A stretch of DNA of 64,000 nt from JAYFRE01 sp034926235 (lineage in GTDB: Bacteria; Pseudomonadota; Alphaproteobacteria; Rhodospirillales; Magnetospirillaceae), in the NCBI GenBank assembly GCA_034926235.1, contig JAYFRE010000124.1:15807-79806 (forward strand). The letters run 5' to 3'. The first letter of the stretch is position 1; every line of letters starts with the position of its first letter. The notes beneath the pieces were generated by a model that worked only from the letters and a program-made list of their open reading frames with translations, was not told the DNA's origin and searched no databases. Made by a program: the position numbers and the translations under genes. Of the stretch, positions 54,605-63,046 are shown piece by piece.

Positions 54605-54701
54605 ATCCGTAATCTTGTGTGGTTGCTTATCTCCCGACTACCATGTTGTGATACTGTCCGTATTGCTCTACTCGGACACAGACTGTAGAGTTTGGGATAT
54701 C
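54605..54701. promoter_or_regulatory. Divergent promoter region of the exporter and AraC genes
   Basis: A 97-base gap between oppositely oriented genes. It is AT-richer than its flanks and would hold both promoters and any AraC-type operator; no boxes are assigned with confidence. Confidence 0.5.
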
Positions 54702-55472
54702 ATGGGCGGCCTCACTCGCAAGCATCTGCAATTTCACGACACGCCTCGCGCCATGGCGGCTATGGAGGTCGATTATCCCGATGGTGCGACGACTGGCTGG
54801 CACGCCCATCCGCGTGACCAGCTTCTCTATGCGATAGAGGGCGTCATGATCGTGCGATCAGCTGTGGGATTCTGGATCGTGCCGCCAAGCCGTGCGCTGT
54901 GGTTGGTGGCCGGGGTGGAGCACGAAGTGAAGATGTCGGGTCAGGTCAAGATCAGGACGGTCTTTATCGACACGACGACGATCCGGCACCTTCCGGCAAA
55001 GAGTTGCGTCATCGAAATTTCGCCGCTGCTACGCGAACTCATCGTTGCGGCGGTCTGCGTCCCGCTCGACTATCATGAGGGCAGCCGGGATGATCGGCTC
55101 ATGCGGTTGCTTGCCGACGAAGTGCGCGTATCGGATGTGCTTGCACTGCATCTTCCCTTGCCGACCGATCCGCGTATCAAGCGAGTCTGCAAGGAAATCT
55201 CCGAACGTCCCGCCGACACCTCGACCGCCGATGATTGGGCGGCACGGTTAGGCGTAACAGCAAAAACCGTGCATCGGCTCTTTGCTAAGGAAACGGGCAT
55301 GACCTTCGCGCAATGGCGCGAACAGGCGCGACTCTTGTTCGCGCTTCAGAGATTGGCGGGTGGCGAGCGCGTCATCGATGTAGCGTTCGATTGCGGATAC
55401 GCCAGCCAAAGCGCCTTCACTGCCATGTTTCGACGCCATTTCGGCATCCCGCCATCAACATTCTATCGTTAG
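54702..55472 (+). CDS. AraC-family transcriptional regulator with cupin domain
   Basis: A 256-residue regulator: an N-terminal AraC-type cupin (about 15-100, with GWHAHPRDQLLYAIEGVM, a typical sensing fold) and a C-terminal double HTH (about 165-255, ending YASQSAFTAMFRRHFGIPPSTFYR). The start at 54702 (MGGLTRKHLQFHD) was chosen by homology. It probably controls the divergent EamA exporter. Confidence 0.9.
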   Translation: MGGLTRKHLQFHDTPRAMAAMEVDYPDGATTGWHAHPRDQLLYAIEGVMIVRSAVGFWIVPPSRALWLVAGVEHEVKMSGQVKIRTVFIDTTTIRHLPAKSCVIEISPLLRELIVAAVCVPLDYHEGSRDDRLMRLLADEVRVSDVLALHLPLPTDPRIKRVCKEISERPADTSTADDWAARLGVTAKTVHRLFAKETGMTFAQWREQARLLFALQRLAGGERVIDVAFDCGYASQSAFTAMFRRHFGIPPSTFYR

Positions 55473-55499
55473 CTGCCGGTCGATTTTGCGCTTGCCGTC

Positions 55500-55806
55500 G
55501 CAATCAAAGCCCCAATCCCCGTTGCTCACGCGTCCCGCTTTTGTCAGTCGGACGCCCCCGCGCATGACGCTCGAACAGGAGGATGCCGAGGTCTTCGTCC
55601 AGCGTCTTCACACGGGCGCTGGCGCTCGACAGGCTGACACCGAGCGCGTTTGCGACATCACGGAAGTTTAGATATCCGGCAACGGCGAGTGTCTGGATGA
55701 GCGACGGGAGAGGAATACGCGACCCTAGTCGGCGTTCCCCACTGGCGATCAACCATGGGAGCCGAGCGCCGTCGCACTTCGTTGCTCCATGAAATTTCTT
55801 AAACAA
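55500..55806 (-). pseudogene. LysR regulator remnant (truncated, frameshifted)
   Basis: An open frame of about 100 codons preserves the HTH of a LysR regulator (SLIQTLAVAGYLNFRDVANALGV, in part) but then leaves the family pattern. Comparison with the intact LysR gene at 51830-52786 shows matching DNA such as TTTGTCAGTCGGACGCC with a one-base length change next to it, so the frame is shifted; the effector domain is gone. It is probably a decayed paralogue. Confidence 0.7.
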
Positions 55807-55912
55807 TGAGCGATACTCGCGTCATTAAAACTGCGTTACCGTCCAATTTTTCACGCCAATAGGATGCTCTTTCCTTCAGTTTTGAGGCGCGTATGTAAGA
55901 AGATTCTTCATC

Positions 55913-56161
55913 TTAAAGCTTTTCTAGAATCTCAAATCTGAACTGTGCCTCTCCATGCTTGCGCCAAGCCTCAAGCAATTCCTTATGGGGATTTGTACCC
56001 TGCCGCAGCGTGAACCATAAGCGGGTCTGTATTGTTTCGATGTCTGGCCATTGTCCGACCCAAACTTCGCCGGACGCTTCGCAGCGGATCAGATAGATTC
56101 CGCCAACGACTTTCCGTTCTTTGTAGGCAGCAATAGCTGCCTTGCGCGCCTCACCTTTCAT
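55913..56161 (-). CDS. GIY-YIG nuclease-family protein
   Basis: An 82-residue protein with a compact GIY-YIG domain: GGIYLIRCEASGEVWVGQWP (about 20-39) with Tyr and the conserved Gly, Arg in TRLWFTLRQG, and a terminal FEILEKL. It has no extra domain, like many small stand-alone members. ATG 56161 has AAGGAG upstream. It diverges from the DUF2239 gene. Nuclease activity is not certain, as the final glutamate region is short. Confidence 0.8.
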   Translation of the reverse strand: MKGEARKAAIAAYKERKVVGGIYLIRCEASGEVWVGQWPDIETIQTRLWFTLRQGTNPHKELLEAWRKHGEAQFRFEILEKL

Positions 56162-56300
56162 CCCGCCGCTCCTTTCAACCCGTTGCGACACGATGCGGGA
56201 TCGTCTCGCCGCCCAGAGGGACATTTGGTATCAATATTACACGGGCGTTATTGACGAAAGATTTTTGTCCGGGTATTAAACGTCATCGAACTTTGGTGTT

Positions 56301-56978
56301 ATGCGCGTGTCCAACCTCCTCTCGAAACCTTGCACGGCCTTTGATGGCGAGCGGCGGCTGTTGTCCGGCCCGCTGATCGAAGTGGCCCTTACCGTCAAAG
56401 TGACGACGGAAATGGACCCTTCGGCCATGGTCCTTGTCTTCGACGACGCGACAGGCCGCGTCATCGATCTGGACCTGCGTGGCACCAAGGCTGACGTTAT
56501 CGAGAGACTTTCCCGTCCGCCTCAGACCTTCGCTGGGCGCTATCGGCCTCAAGCACGCGAGACGCCCGAACCGACGAAAGACGAGGTTTCTGAACCGAGA
56601 GGCCGAGGACGGCCCAAATTGGGAGTTGTCTCGCGCGAGGTGACGCTGTTGCCGAGACAGTGGGAATGGCTGGCCGATCAGCCGGGCGGTGCATCAGCCG
56701 TTCTAAGAAGGCTGGTGGACGAGGCCCGGCGCAATGGGGGAACGCGACAGCAGCGTCGTGCCGCCCAAGAGGCCGCTTATCAGTTCATGCAGGCTATCGC
56801 CGGTGATCTGCCCGGCTATGAGGAGGCAACTCGCTCGCTCTTTGCCGATGATCGCCCGCGACTGGAGGAATGGATTGCAGCGTGGCCGGACGACATCCGC
56901 AGTCACGTCCTGCATCTGGCGTTTGGCCCGAAGAGTCATTCGCGCGACAAGGCAGATGACGGAAAGGACGCGCCATGA
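56301..56978 (+). CDS. DUF2239 family protein
   Basis: A 225-residue protein matching the DUF2239 pattern: an N-terminal CTAFDGERRLLSG, then a DLRG region, a PRGRGRPKLGVVSREVTLLP AT-hook-like basic segment (about 97-116; quoted in part) and a C-terminal GDLPGYEEATRSLFADD. Function unknown; the basic segment suggests nucleic-acid contact. Its stop overlaps the next gene's start (ATGA). Confidence 0.85.
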   Translation: MRVSNLLSKPCTAFDGERRLLSGPLIEVALTVKVTTEMDPSAMVLVFDDATGRVIDLDLRGTKADVIERLSRPPQTFAGRYRPQARETPEPTKDEVSEPRGRGRPKLGVVSREVTLLPRQWEWLADQPGGASAVLRRLVDEARRNGGTRQQRRAAQEAAYQFMQAIAGDLPGYEEATRSLFADDRPRLEEWIAAWPDDIRSHVLHLAFGPKSHSRDKADDGKDAP

Positions 56979-57415
56979 GAGCGCCCACAAAGTTGAACTA
57001 TCTCGAACCAACACAGAAAGCCGGCAAGCTTTTCGTCCAGCGCGGCCTCGAAGGCGGCATTGTCATGCTGAACCTGCTCAGGTTTCGAGAAATTGCCGAC
57101 TACTCAGCCAGTCCAGAACTCGCGCCCACTTCGCCGATTAGCGGCGCAGAAGCGTTCGACCGATATATCCGGCACACGCTCCCATTTTTGCGCGATAGCG
57201 GAGGCGAACTCCTGTTGCTTGGCGCTGGCGGGCCTTTCCTGATCGGTCCAGAGGACGAGACGTGGGACATGACGATGCTGGTTCGCCAAAGCAGCGTTGC
57301 GTCCTTCCTCGCCTTTGCCAACCACGACGCTTACCTCGCCGGTATCGGACACCGCACAGCGGCGGTCGAGGACTCGCGCCTTCTTCCTTTGAGTGAACTC
57401 CAGCTCCCGGTTTGA
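56975..57415 (+). CDS. Small ABM/DUF1330-like protein
   Basis: A 146-residue protein with a ferredoxin-like pattern: VMLNLLRFREIADY (about 30-43) and a C-terminal region with AFDRYI and a conserved D/H pair, as in small monooxygenase-like or DUF1330 folds. It is translationally coupled to DUF2239 upstream and to the alpha/beta hydrolase downstream. Family placement is tentative; substrate unknown. Confidence 0.6.
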   Translation: MRAPTKLNYLEPTQKAGKLFVQRGLEGGIVMLNLLRFREIADYSASPELAPTSPISGAEAFDRYIRHTLPFLRDSGGELLLLGAGGPFLIGPEDETWDMTMLVRQSSVASFLAFANHDAYLAGIGHRTAAVEDSRLLPLSELQLPV

Positions 57416-57429
57416 GCCGAACCCTGACC

Positions 57430-58341
57430 ATGAACATCGTACCAGCCAACGGCATCGAGCTGGCCTATGACAGCTTCGGCGACGAAACCTACGAAGCGAT
57501 CCTGCTGATCGCCGGGTTGGGCACGCAGATGATCCGATGGACGGGTCCGTTCTGCGACGAACTGGCAGCGCGCGGCTATCGCGTAATCCGTTTCGACAAC
57601 CGCGACGCTGGCTGTTCGACACATTTCAGCCAATGCTCTCCGCCGGATTTCGGCGCGCTAGCCGCAATGCTTATGGCCGGACAACGGCCGGATGTTCCCT
57701 ATACCCTCTACGACATGGCTGCGGACGCAATAAGTCTGCTCGATGCTCTCTCCATTGATCGGGCGCATGTCGTCGGTCGGTCAATGGGCGGCATGATCGC
57801 GCAGATAATGGCGAGCGAGCATCCCGAACGAGTGCTATCCCTGACCTCGATCATGTCGAGCACGGGCAATGCCGGGCTTCCGCAAGCCGCGCCCGACATC
57901 ATGGCGATGATGACACGCCCTGCACCCGATCCCTTCTCCAACGAAGAGGGATTCCTGGCGCAGTCCATCGCCTTCGCGCAACGCATCGCCGGGTCTCGAC
58001 ACCCACTCGACAGCGAGGCTTACCGTCTCCTTGTGCTGGAAGAAATCCAGCGTGCATACGATCCTGCCGGCACAGGGCGACAGATCGCGGCGATGGCTGT
58101 CACCGGCGACCGTCGTTCAAGGCTGGGTGCCATCACGGCCCCTGCGCTCGTCGTGCATGGGACAGACGATCCGCTCATTCTTCCGACCTGCGGCGAGGAT
58201 ACCGCCATTTCGATCCCAAATGCGGAACTCATGATGATCGAAGGCATGGGCCATGATTTACCGCCCGCGCTTTATCAGAAGGTTGCTGAGGCGATTTACC
58301 AAACGGCTCGGCGAGCCTTAACGATTGAAGCGTGTCCCTGA
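57430..58341 (+). CDS. Alpha/beta hydrolase (serine type)
   Basis: A 303-residue alpha/beta hydrolase with the nucleophile elbow GRSMGG (Ser118), an oxyanion loop LIAGLGTQ (26-33), FDNRDAGCS (55-63) and a catalytic histidine in EGMGHDLP. It resembles esterase or lactonase-type members. ATG 57430 is used; a TTG at 57412 would overlap the previous stop and is possible. It is the third gene of the DUF2239 unit and converges with the relaxase gene. Confidence 0.85.
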   Translation: MNIVPANGIELAYDSFGDETYEAILLIAGLGTQMIRWTGPFCDELAARGYRVIRFDNRDAGCSTHFSQCSPPDFGALAAMLMAGQRPDVPYTLYDMAADAISLLDALSIDRAHVVGRSMGGMIAQIMASEHPERVLSLTSIMSSTGNAGLPQAAPDIMAMMTRPAPDPFSNEEGFLAQSIAFAQRIAGSRHPLDSEAYRLLVLEEIQRAYDPAGTGRQIAAMAVTGDRRSRLGAITAPALVVHGTDDPLILPTCGEDTAISIPNAELMMIEGMGHDLPPALYQKVAEAIYQTARRALTIEACP

Positions 58342-58345
58342 ATGT

Positions 58346-60397
58346 TCAGAGGGACAATCCCCGCTGCCTTCCCAACTGCCACGACACCGACCCACCCTGA
58401 ACGATACCCATGACCTCGCGGCCGAGCTGACGGTCGATGACCGGCCGCCATGGAACAAGGGTGAACTCATGGCTCTGCTCGATGACGGCGAATTTGCCGC
58501 TCGATAGTTGGACGGTCCCGGTGAACTTGCCGCTGACCCTTTCGCCATCGCCTGCGGCGCGGAACGGCAGGTTCTTGCCCGCCGCCATCTCGGTTCCGAC
58601 GCGGGCGACCTCGCGCTCGCGCAGCGAGCCGAGAAGATTACGCCGATAGAACACGCGGCCGTCCGGCTGGCGCGCGGCGTCGCCCCGGTCGATATGATGT
58701 TCGCGACGGCGGTCCATCGCCTCGCGGACCTGCTGACCAAAGCCGGACGGAGACAGGTCTGACGGCTCGCCCGATACCAGGCGGCGGTCGAGCCAGGTCG
58801 CGCCATCCGCGCCGATCTGCTTTTCAAGATCGAAGGTCGAGAGGACACGCACGCTGGCCTGCCGGTTGCGGCCGGCGTCATAGGCGGCGGCGCGGTTCTC
58901 GAAGTTCTGCGGGATGCGCCATTGGTCGGCGTCGATCCGCTCGGCGATACCGGCGCGGCGCAATGCCTCCAGCCGGCGCACATGCGCATCGACGAAGCCC
59001 TCATAGTCCCCGCCTGGAATGCGGCCCTCGAACTTCGCCTGTTCGAGATGGCGGCTCGGCCGATAGATGCCGTCCTCGGCGATGGCGGCGATGGCGCGAT
59101 CGGATGGCCGCTGCGCGGTATCGGGCGGGCCGATCTCGATGACGCTGCCGATCCGCGCATCTTCGACGCGGGCCGGGTCGATGCCGGGGACATGGTGGGT
59201 CCGGCCGTCGATCCCGTCCACCACGACGGTCAGGTTCTCGCCCAGCTCGTCGGACAGATACTTATCGACGACGCGGCCGACGATCGGAACTTCGGGCGCG
59301 GCGTCGTGAAGCTGGAAGGTCGCCGGGTCTCGGTCGAGGCCATCGGTCTTCAGCGCCTTGTGTATATTGCGGATGATGTCGCCGCGCTCGCCCAGCTCGC
59401 GCAATGTCGGCTCCATTCGCTCGCTCAACTCCCAGACGCCCGGCGTGTGCTCGGTGGCGAGGCCCATGGTCTCCAGCCTGGCGAGACGGCGCAGGCGGAG
59501 CGTCCGGTCGAACTGACGCCTGGGATCGGCCGGCGTGTCGCGCAGGTCGAGGAAGCGGTCCTCGGCTTCCCCGATCATGGCGCGATCGATGCGGGTGAAA
59601 CGATCCTGATCGACTTCGGCCGAGAGCTTGCGGCTCTGCTCGATCTCGGTGACGGGGCCAAGCTCCAGCGTCGCCAACTCGCTCGCCCGCTCGCGGATGC
59701 CGTTGGCGAGATAGTCGCCGTTGATGACAAGGTTCTCGCCCAGCTCGTCCACGCCGCGCACGATGACATGCACATGCGGATGGCCGGTATTGTAGTGGTT
59801 GACCGCGACCCAATCGAGTTTCGTGTCGAGGTCGGTCTCGATCCTATCCATCAGCTCGCGGGTATAGGCGGTCTGGTCGGTCTGGTCCGCGCCGTCCTTC
59901 GGCGAGACGATGAACCAGAACTGGTGACGATCGTCCTTGCCACGCTCGATGAAGCTGTCCCCGTCGGCGCGATCCTCCGTTGCGGAATAGAGCTGGCCGC
60001 GCTCGCCGTTGCGCGCGGTGCCGTCGCGCTGGATATAGCGCAGGTGGGCAGCGGACTTGCCATTCTTGCCGGCGTTCTGGACGTAACGGGTTTTGACGAC
60101 GACGCGGCGCATCGCCGGCGCGCTGTGACGCCAGCCGCCCGACAGGGTGCGCGACCGGACGAAGGCCGCACCGCGCCCGCGCTTCAGGCCCGGCCCGCCG
60201 TTCGCTCGCGAAGCCTTGCCGCCCGTGGCGCTCGGCTTCGCGGCGGGGCGTGGAGACGACCGCGACGGGCTGTTGCTCTGCTGGCGGGCGATCTTCTTCG
60301 CCTGGGTCAAGAAGCTCTTGGCCTTGCCCAGTTTCGGCGCGTCGGTGCGGACACGGCCCGGCCTCGGACGGAAGCGAAACTCCTCGTCGTCACTCAT
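58346..60397 (-). CDS. Relaxase (VirD2-like, DUF3363 family)
   Basis: Nicks the transfer origin and leads the DNA strand into the channel. A 683-residue protein: a basic disordered N-terminus (about 1-95), a relaxase domain with a three-histidine metal cluster (His206, His208, His210 in HPHVHVIVRG) and candidate catalytic tyrosines at 105 or 121, and a C-terminal DUF3363 region. Found with traG and trb genes in alphaproteobacterial elements. The transfer origin is expected near its 5' end but was not identified. Confidence 0.9.
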   Translation of the reverse strand: MSDDEEFRFRPRPGRVRTDAPKLGKAKSFLTQAKKIARQQSNSPSRSSPRPAAKPSATGGKASRANGGPGLKRGRGAAFVRSRTLSGGWRHSAPAMRRVVVKTRYVQNAGKNGKSAAHLRYIQRDGTARNGERGQLYSATEDRADGDSFIERGKDDRHQFWFIVSPKDGADQTDQTAYTRELMDRIETDLDTKLDWVAVNHYNTGHPHVHVIVRGVDELGENLVINGDYLANGIRERASELATLELGPVTEIEQSRKLSAEVDQDRFTRIDRAMIGEAEDRFLDLRDTPADPRRQFDRTLRLRRLARLETMGLATEHTPGVWELSERMEPTLRELGERGDIIRNIHKALKTDGLDRDPATFQLHDAAPEVPIVGRVVDKYLSDELGENLTVVVDGIDGRTHHVPGIDPARVEDARIGSVIEIGPPDTAQRPSDRAIAAIAEDGIYRPSRHLEQAKFEGRIPGGDYEGFVDAHVRRLEALRRAGIAERIDADQWRIPQNFENRAAAYDAGRNRQASVRVLSTFDLEKQIGADGATWLDRRLVSGEPSDLSPSGFGQQVREAMDRRREHHIDRGDAARQPDGRVFYRRNLLGSLREREVARVGTEMAAGKNLPFRAAGDGERVSGKFTGTVQLSSGKFAVIEQSHEFTLVPWRPVIDRQLGREVMGIVQGGSVSWQLGRQRGLSL

Positions 60398-60714
60398 GGC
60401 TCTGTCTCCGGGCCGAGACCACGGAAAGCAGCCGATTTCAGACCATGGTGCCGGTCGAAATCCAGCAATGCCAAGATGTTGTGCGATGGCGCGGCACTAC
60501 AGGTCCGAAAACAGGGTGCCGGTCGCGCTGCCCCTAAACAGTGTGCAGACAAGGGCTTGCCCTGAAACCGAGCCAGCGGAGTGCCGGTTTCCTTTATCTT
60601 GCCCTCCGCTCCTTCGTCCCTTTCTGCCCCCCAGACCCAATATGCCGACAGACGAACACCCGCCTGCCTGCGCATCGGAACGAACCCCATCGCGCACGGA
60701 AGCGCCGCCATCAT
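60394..60714 (-). CDS. Possible small hypothetical protein between transglycosylase and relaxase
   Basis: A 106-codon frame that overlaps the transglycosylase stop (TGATG-type) and the relaxase start (ATGA). The predicted protein has no recognisable domain and unusual composition, so it may be chance. The neat overlaps are the only reason to list it. The roughly 310-base stretch is otherwise empty and could hold the transfer origin. Confidence 0.3.
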   Translation of the reverse strand: MMAALPCAMGFVPMRRQAGVRLSAYWVWGAERDEGAEGKIKETGTPLARFQGKPLSAHCLGAARPAPCFRTCSAAPSHNILALLDFDRHHGLKSAAFRGLGPETEP

Positions 60715-61622
60715 CGCGTTCTCCCGACGCTCGCACGGGCGATGAAGATGCTGCCGCCCTGCGCCTCCGCATCGACGGACGCGCGCACCGGGGCGGCTGC
60801 GCGACCGTCATGCGATTGTCCCCCAGATGACGACACGACGGGGGGCCGAACGTCGGTCGAGCGCGCGACGAATATTGCCGCCTCTCGCCAATCGGGCGGC
60901 GGCACGGCTGGCTGACCGGGTGTTTCAGGGTCAGCCTTACCGCCGAGAACGGGCGCGAGCGCGGCGACATAGGAGCGTGTCTCGGCGGGCAATGCACGGC
61001 CGGTCGAACGATGGTCGTCATAGCGGCCGGGACCGGCATTGTAGGCGGCCAGCATCGCCGTGACATTGCCGTAGCGATCCCACATTTCGCGCAGATAGGC
61101 CGCGCCCGCCATGATGTTGTCGCGCGGGTCATGAGGATCGCGGCCGAGCCGATAGCGGATGCGCAACGCCGCCCAGGTATCGGGCATGACCTGCATCAGC
61201 CCCATCGCGCCGACCGGTGAAATTGCGCGCACGTCGCCCGCGCTCTCGGCGCGCAGCACGGCACGTATCCAGCGCTCTGGGATGCCGAACCGCTGCGCCG
61301 CCTCGGCGATATGAACGGCATAGGGATCGACGGCGGCCGGACGTGTGATCGGCACGGACTGCGCCATCGCCATGGTCGGCCCCGCGCAGACTGCGAGCGC
61401 GCCGACGATCGCGAACACGGCATAACGACCTGCCGACCCGGCCCCGCCACGACACCAGCCTGCCAGCGTGCTCACTGCGGTCAAGGGTGCGCGCGATGCG
61501 CCGGCCTTCGGCCGCCCTTGACCTTCGTTGCGCGCGCCGTCCGTCCGATGGTCGAGCGGGACGAATGGAGTGAGCGGTGACGGCGGCGTTGCCGCGAACC
61601 AAGGAATGATCGGATCGGGCAT
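60711..61622 (-). CDS. Lytic transglycosylase (conjugation-associated, VirB1-like)
   Basis: Opens the peptidoglycan for the conjugation channel. The SLT domain lies at about 98-225 with catalytic Glu126 in RAESAGDVRAISPVGAMGLMQV and MLAAYNAGPGRYDD. A membrane/signal segment sits at about 66-88, which is far from the first ATG (61622); a GTG at 61475 would place the signal peptide at the N-terminus and may be the true start. The C-terminal 60 residues are low complexity. Confidence 0.87.
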   Translation of the reverse strand: MPDPIIPWFAATPPSPLTPFVPLDHRTDGARNEGQGRPKAGASRAPLTAVSTLAGWCRGGAGSAGRYAVFAIVGALAVCAGPTMAMAQSVPITRPAAVDPYAVHIAEAAQRFGIPERWIRAVLRAESAGDVRAISPVGAMGLMQVMPDTWAALRIRYRLGRDPHDPRDNIMAGAAYLREMWDRYGNVTAMLAAYNAGPGRYDDHRSTGRALPAETRSYVAALAPVLGGKADPETPGQPAVPPPDWREAAIFVARSTDVRPPVVSSSGGQSHDGRAAAPVRASVDAEAQGGSIFIARASVGRTR

Positions 61623-61625
61623 CGC

Positions 61626-61958
61626 TCAGCTCCGATCCTCACGCGACCGGGGTCGCTTCCAGACCAGCCGGAAGGCGCGTCCTTCGTCATCGGCGCGGAA
61701 CAATGCAGGACGAAACACCGTGAGAAAAAGCGGACTGTCGATCTCCAGAGCGATGTAATCCCCGGCGCGTTCGCCGACACGTTTCCAGCCGCCGCCGATC
61801 TCCGGGCCGTCCTCGTCGTCGAGATGAATGCGATAGTCCGGCGCGTTCTCGGCGTCGCCCGGTTCGGTGGCGACGAGTACGATCGTCTCGTCAATGCCGA
61901 ACAGCCGGGCGCGGCCGGCGTAGCCATTGGCGGTGGATTCAAAGAGCGAATTGGGCAT
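61626..61958 (-). CDS. DUF736 family protein
   Basis: A 110-residue protein of the DUF736 family: a beta-rich pattern with NAPDYRIHLDDEDGPEIGGGW (about 38-58; quoted in part) and RAFRLVWKRPR at the end. DUF736 proteins are common on alphaproteobacterial plasmids and ICEs near relaxase/traF genes, with no known biochemical role. Three bases separate its stop from the transglycosylase start. Confidence 0.85.
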   Translation of the reverse strand: MPNSLFESTANGYAGRARLFGIDETIVLVATEPGDAENAPDYRIHLDDEDGPEIGGGWKRVGERAGDYIALEIDSPLFLTVFRPALFRADDEGRAFRLVWKRPRSREDRS

Positions 61959-61985
61959 GGGTTAGCCTCCTTGGGGTGGGGGAAA

Positions 61986-62531
61986 TCAATGCGTGGGCGC
62001 GCGCCAGGCGAAGCGGCCGTCGCCGTCCTCGTCGGTCCAGAGCGGCAGCGCCCGGCCGATGACGGTGCTTGCGGGAATGGGTCCGAAGTAGCGGCCGTCC
62101 AGGCTGTCGCGGACGCCGATGTTCATGAGGAAGAGTTCGCCGGGCGCGATGACGCGGCAGCCCTGCCAGACAGGCAGTTCGCGGTCGAGCCGGTCGCGCT
62201 CCAGCGCCTCGCCCATCTCGACGCCATCGACCGTGATGGTGCGCCCGGTGCGGCAAACCCACTGCCCGGCAAGCCCCGCGACGCGCTTCAACAACGGCAC
62301 GCCGCGCCCGATATAGCCGCGCTCCACCATGAAGGTCGCGATGGGTTCGGGCGGCATGACCGCGACCAGCTCCGGCACCGTGAGCCGTTCGGCCGGCTCG
62401 ATGGCGTAGAGACCGATGGGCGCGCTGGCCGTGACGTTCCAAAGGAGTTTCGTCGGCGTCGGGATGATGGCGGCGACCGCAACGCCGAGCACCGCGAAAT
62501 AAGTCGCCATGACATAGCCGAACCGCGTCAT
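61986..62531 (-). CDS. traF: Conjugative transfer signal peptidase TraF (S26 family)
   Basis: Serine peptidase of the S26 (LepB-like) family that matures and cyclises the TrbC pilin in P-type systems. 181 residues, one N-terminal TM helix (about 7-25), catalytic Ser36 in TASAPIGLY and Lys82 in LLKRVAG, and FLMNIGVRDSLDGRYFGP in the C-terminal part. ATG 62531 has GGAGG eight bases upstream. The TrbC substrate is encoded on the same element. Confidence 0.93.
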   Translation of the reverse strand: MTRFGYVMATYFAVLGVAVAAIIPTPTKLLWNVTASAPIGLYAIEPAERLTVPELVAVMPPEPIATFMVERGYIGRGVPLLKRVAGLAGQWVCRTGRTITVDGVEMGEALERDRLDRELPVWQGCRVIAPGELFLMNIGVRDSLDGRYFGPIPASTVIGRALPLWTDEDGDGRFAWRAPTH

Positions 62532-63046
62532 GGGTCGATCCTCCGGCGGCCGATCCAGGCGGCATGACGCTCGGGCGTGTAGGTGTTCGGCTCCTGATGG
62601 GCGGTCAGCCGGTTATGGATGTGCCGCCAGTGATCGGGCGAGGCATCGGCCGGATCGACGCCGAGCGCATCCACGGCGTCGATCGCCGCAAGAGCGCGCT
62701 GAACCTTCTGCCAGCCATTGATCCGCAACAGGATGTCACCGCCCGGACGCACGAAGGGCAAGGTCTGGAACGGCTCGCCGCGACGGACGGCGCGCACGAT
62801 GTCGATGCGCGAGACGACCGTGCCATGCTCGCCAGCCGCCCATCGGACGAAAGCAAAGACGCTATCAGGCGCGAAGCCGACGACGCTGCGACGGCGGTCG
62901 ATGATCCGTTCGTAGCTCTTGCGGCCGAATCTGATCCAATGCTCGACCTTCTGCTTCTGGAAGGTCAGTTCGACCAGTGTCGTGAACGGCGCTGGCTCGT
63001 CCGGCTGTGGGCGGCCATGCGCATGACGGGACGCCTTGCCGCTCAT
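62528..63046 (-). CDS. DUF2840 family protein
   Basis: A 172-residue protein with the DUF2840 core from about 20 to 125 (FTTLVELTFQKQKVEHWIRFG). Found next to repA/parA and traF in these elements, function unknown. It overlaps the traF start by four bases and the repA stop by four, so all three are coupled. Confidence 0.87.
   Translation of the reverse strand: MSGKASRHAHGRPQPDEPAPFTTLVELTFQKQKVEHWIRFGRKSYERIIDRRRSVVGFAPDSVFAFVRWAAGEHGTVVSRIDIVRAVRRGEPFQTLPFVRPGGDILLRINGWQKVQRALAAIDAVDALGVDPADASPDHWRHIHNRLTAHQEPNTYTPERHAAWIGRRRIDP

Noticed and set aside
58334..58355. Hairpin between the convergent hydrolase and relaxase genes
   Set aside because: GTCCCT/AGGGAC pairs only with a bulge and without a T-run; too weak to call a terminator.
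58922..60565. 547-codon plus-strand frame opposite the relaxase gene
   Set aside because: It is the mirror frame of a GC-rich real gene; no family features, and the minus-strand relaxase explains the sequence fully.
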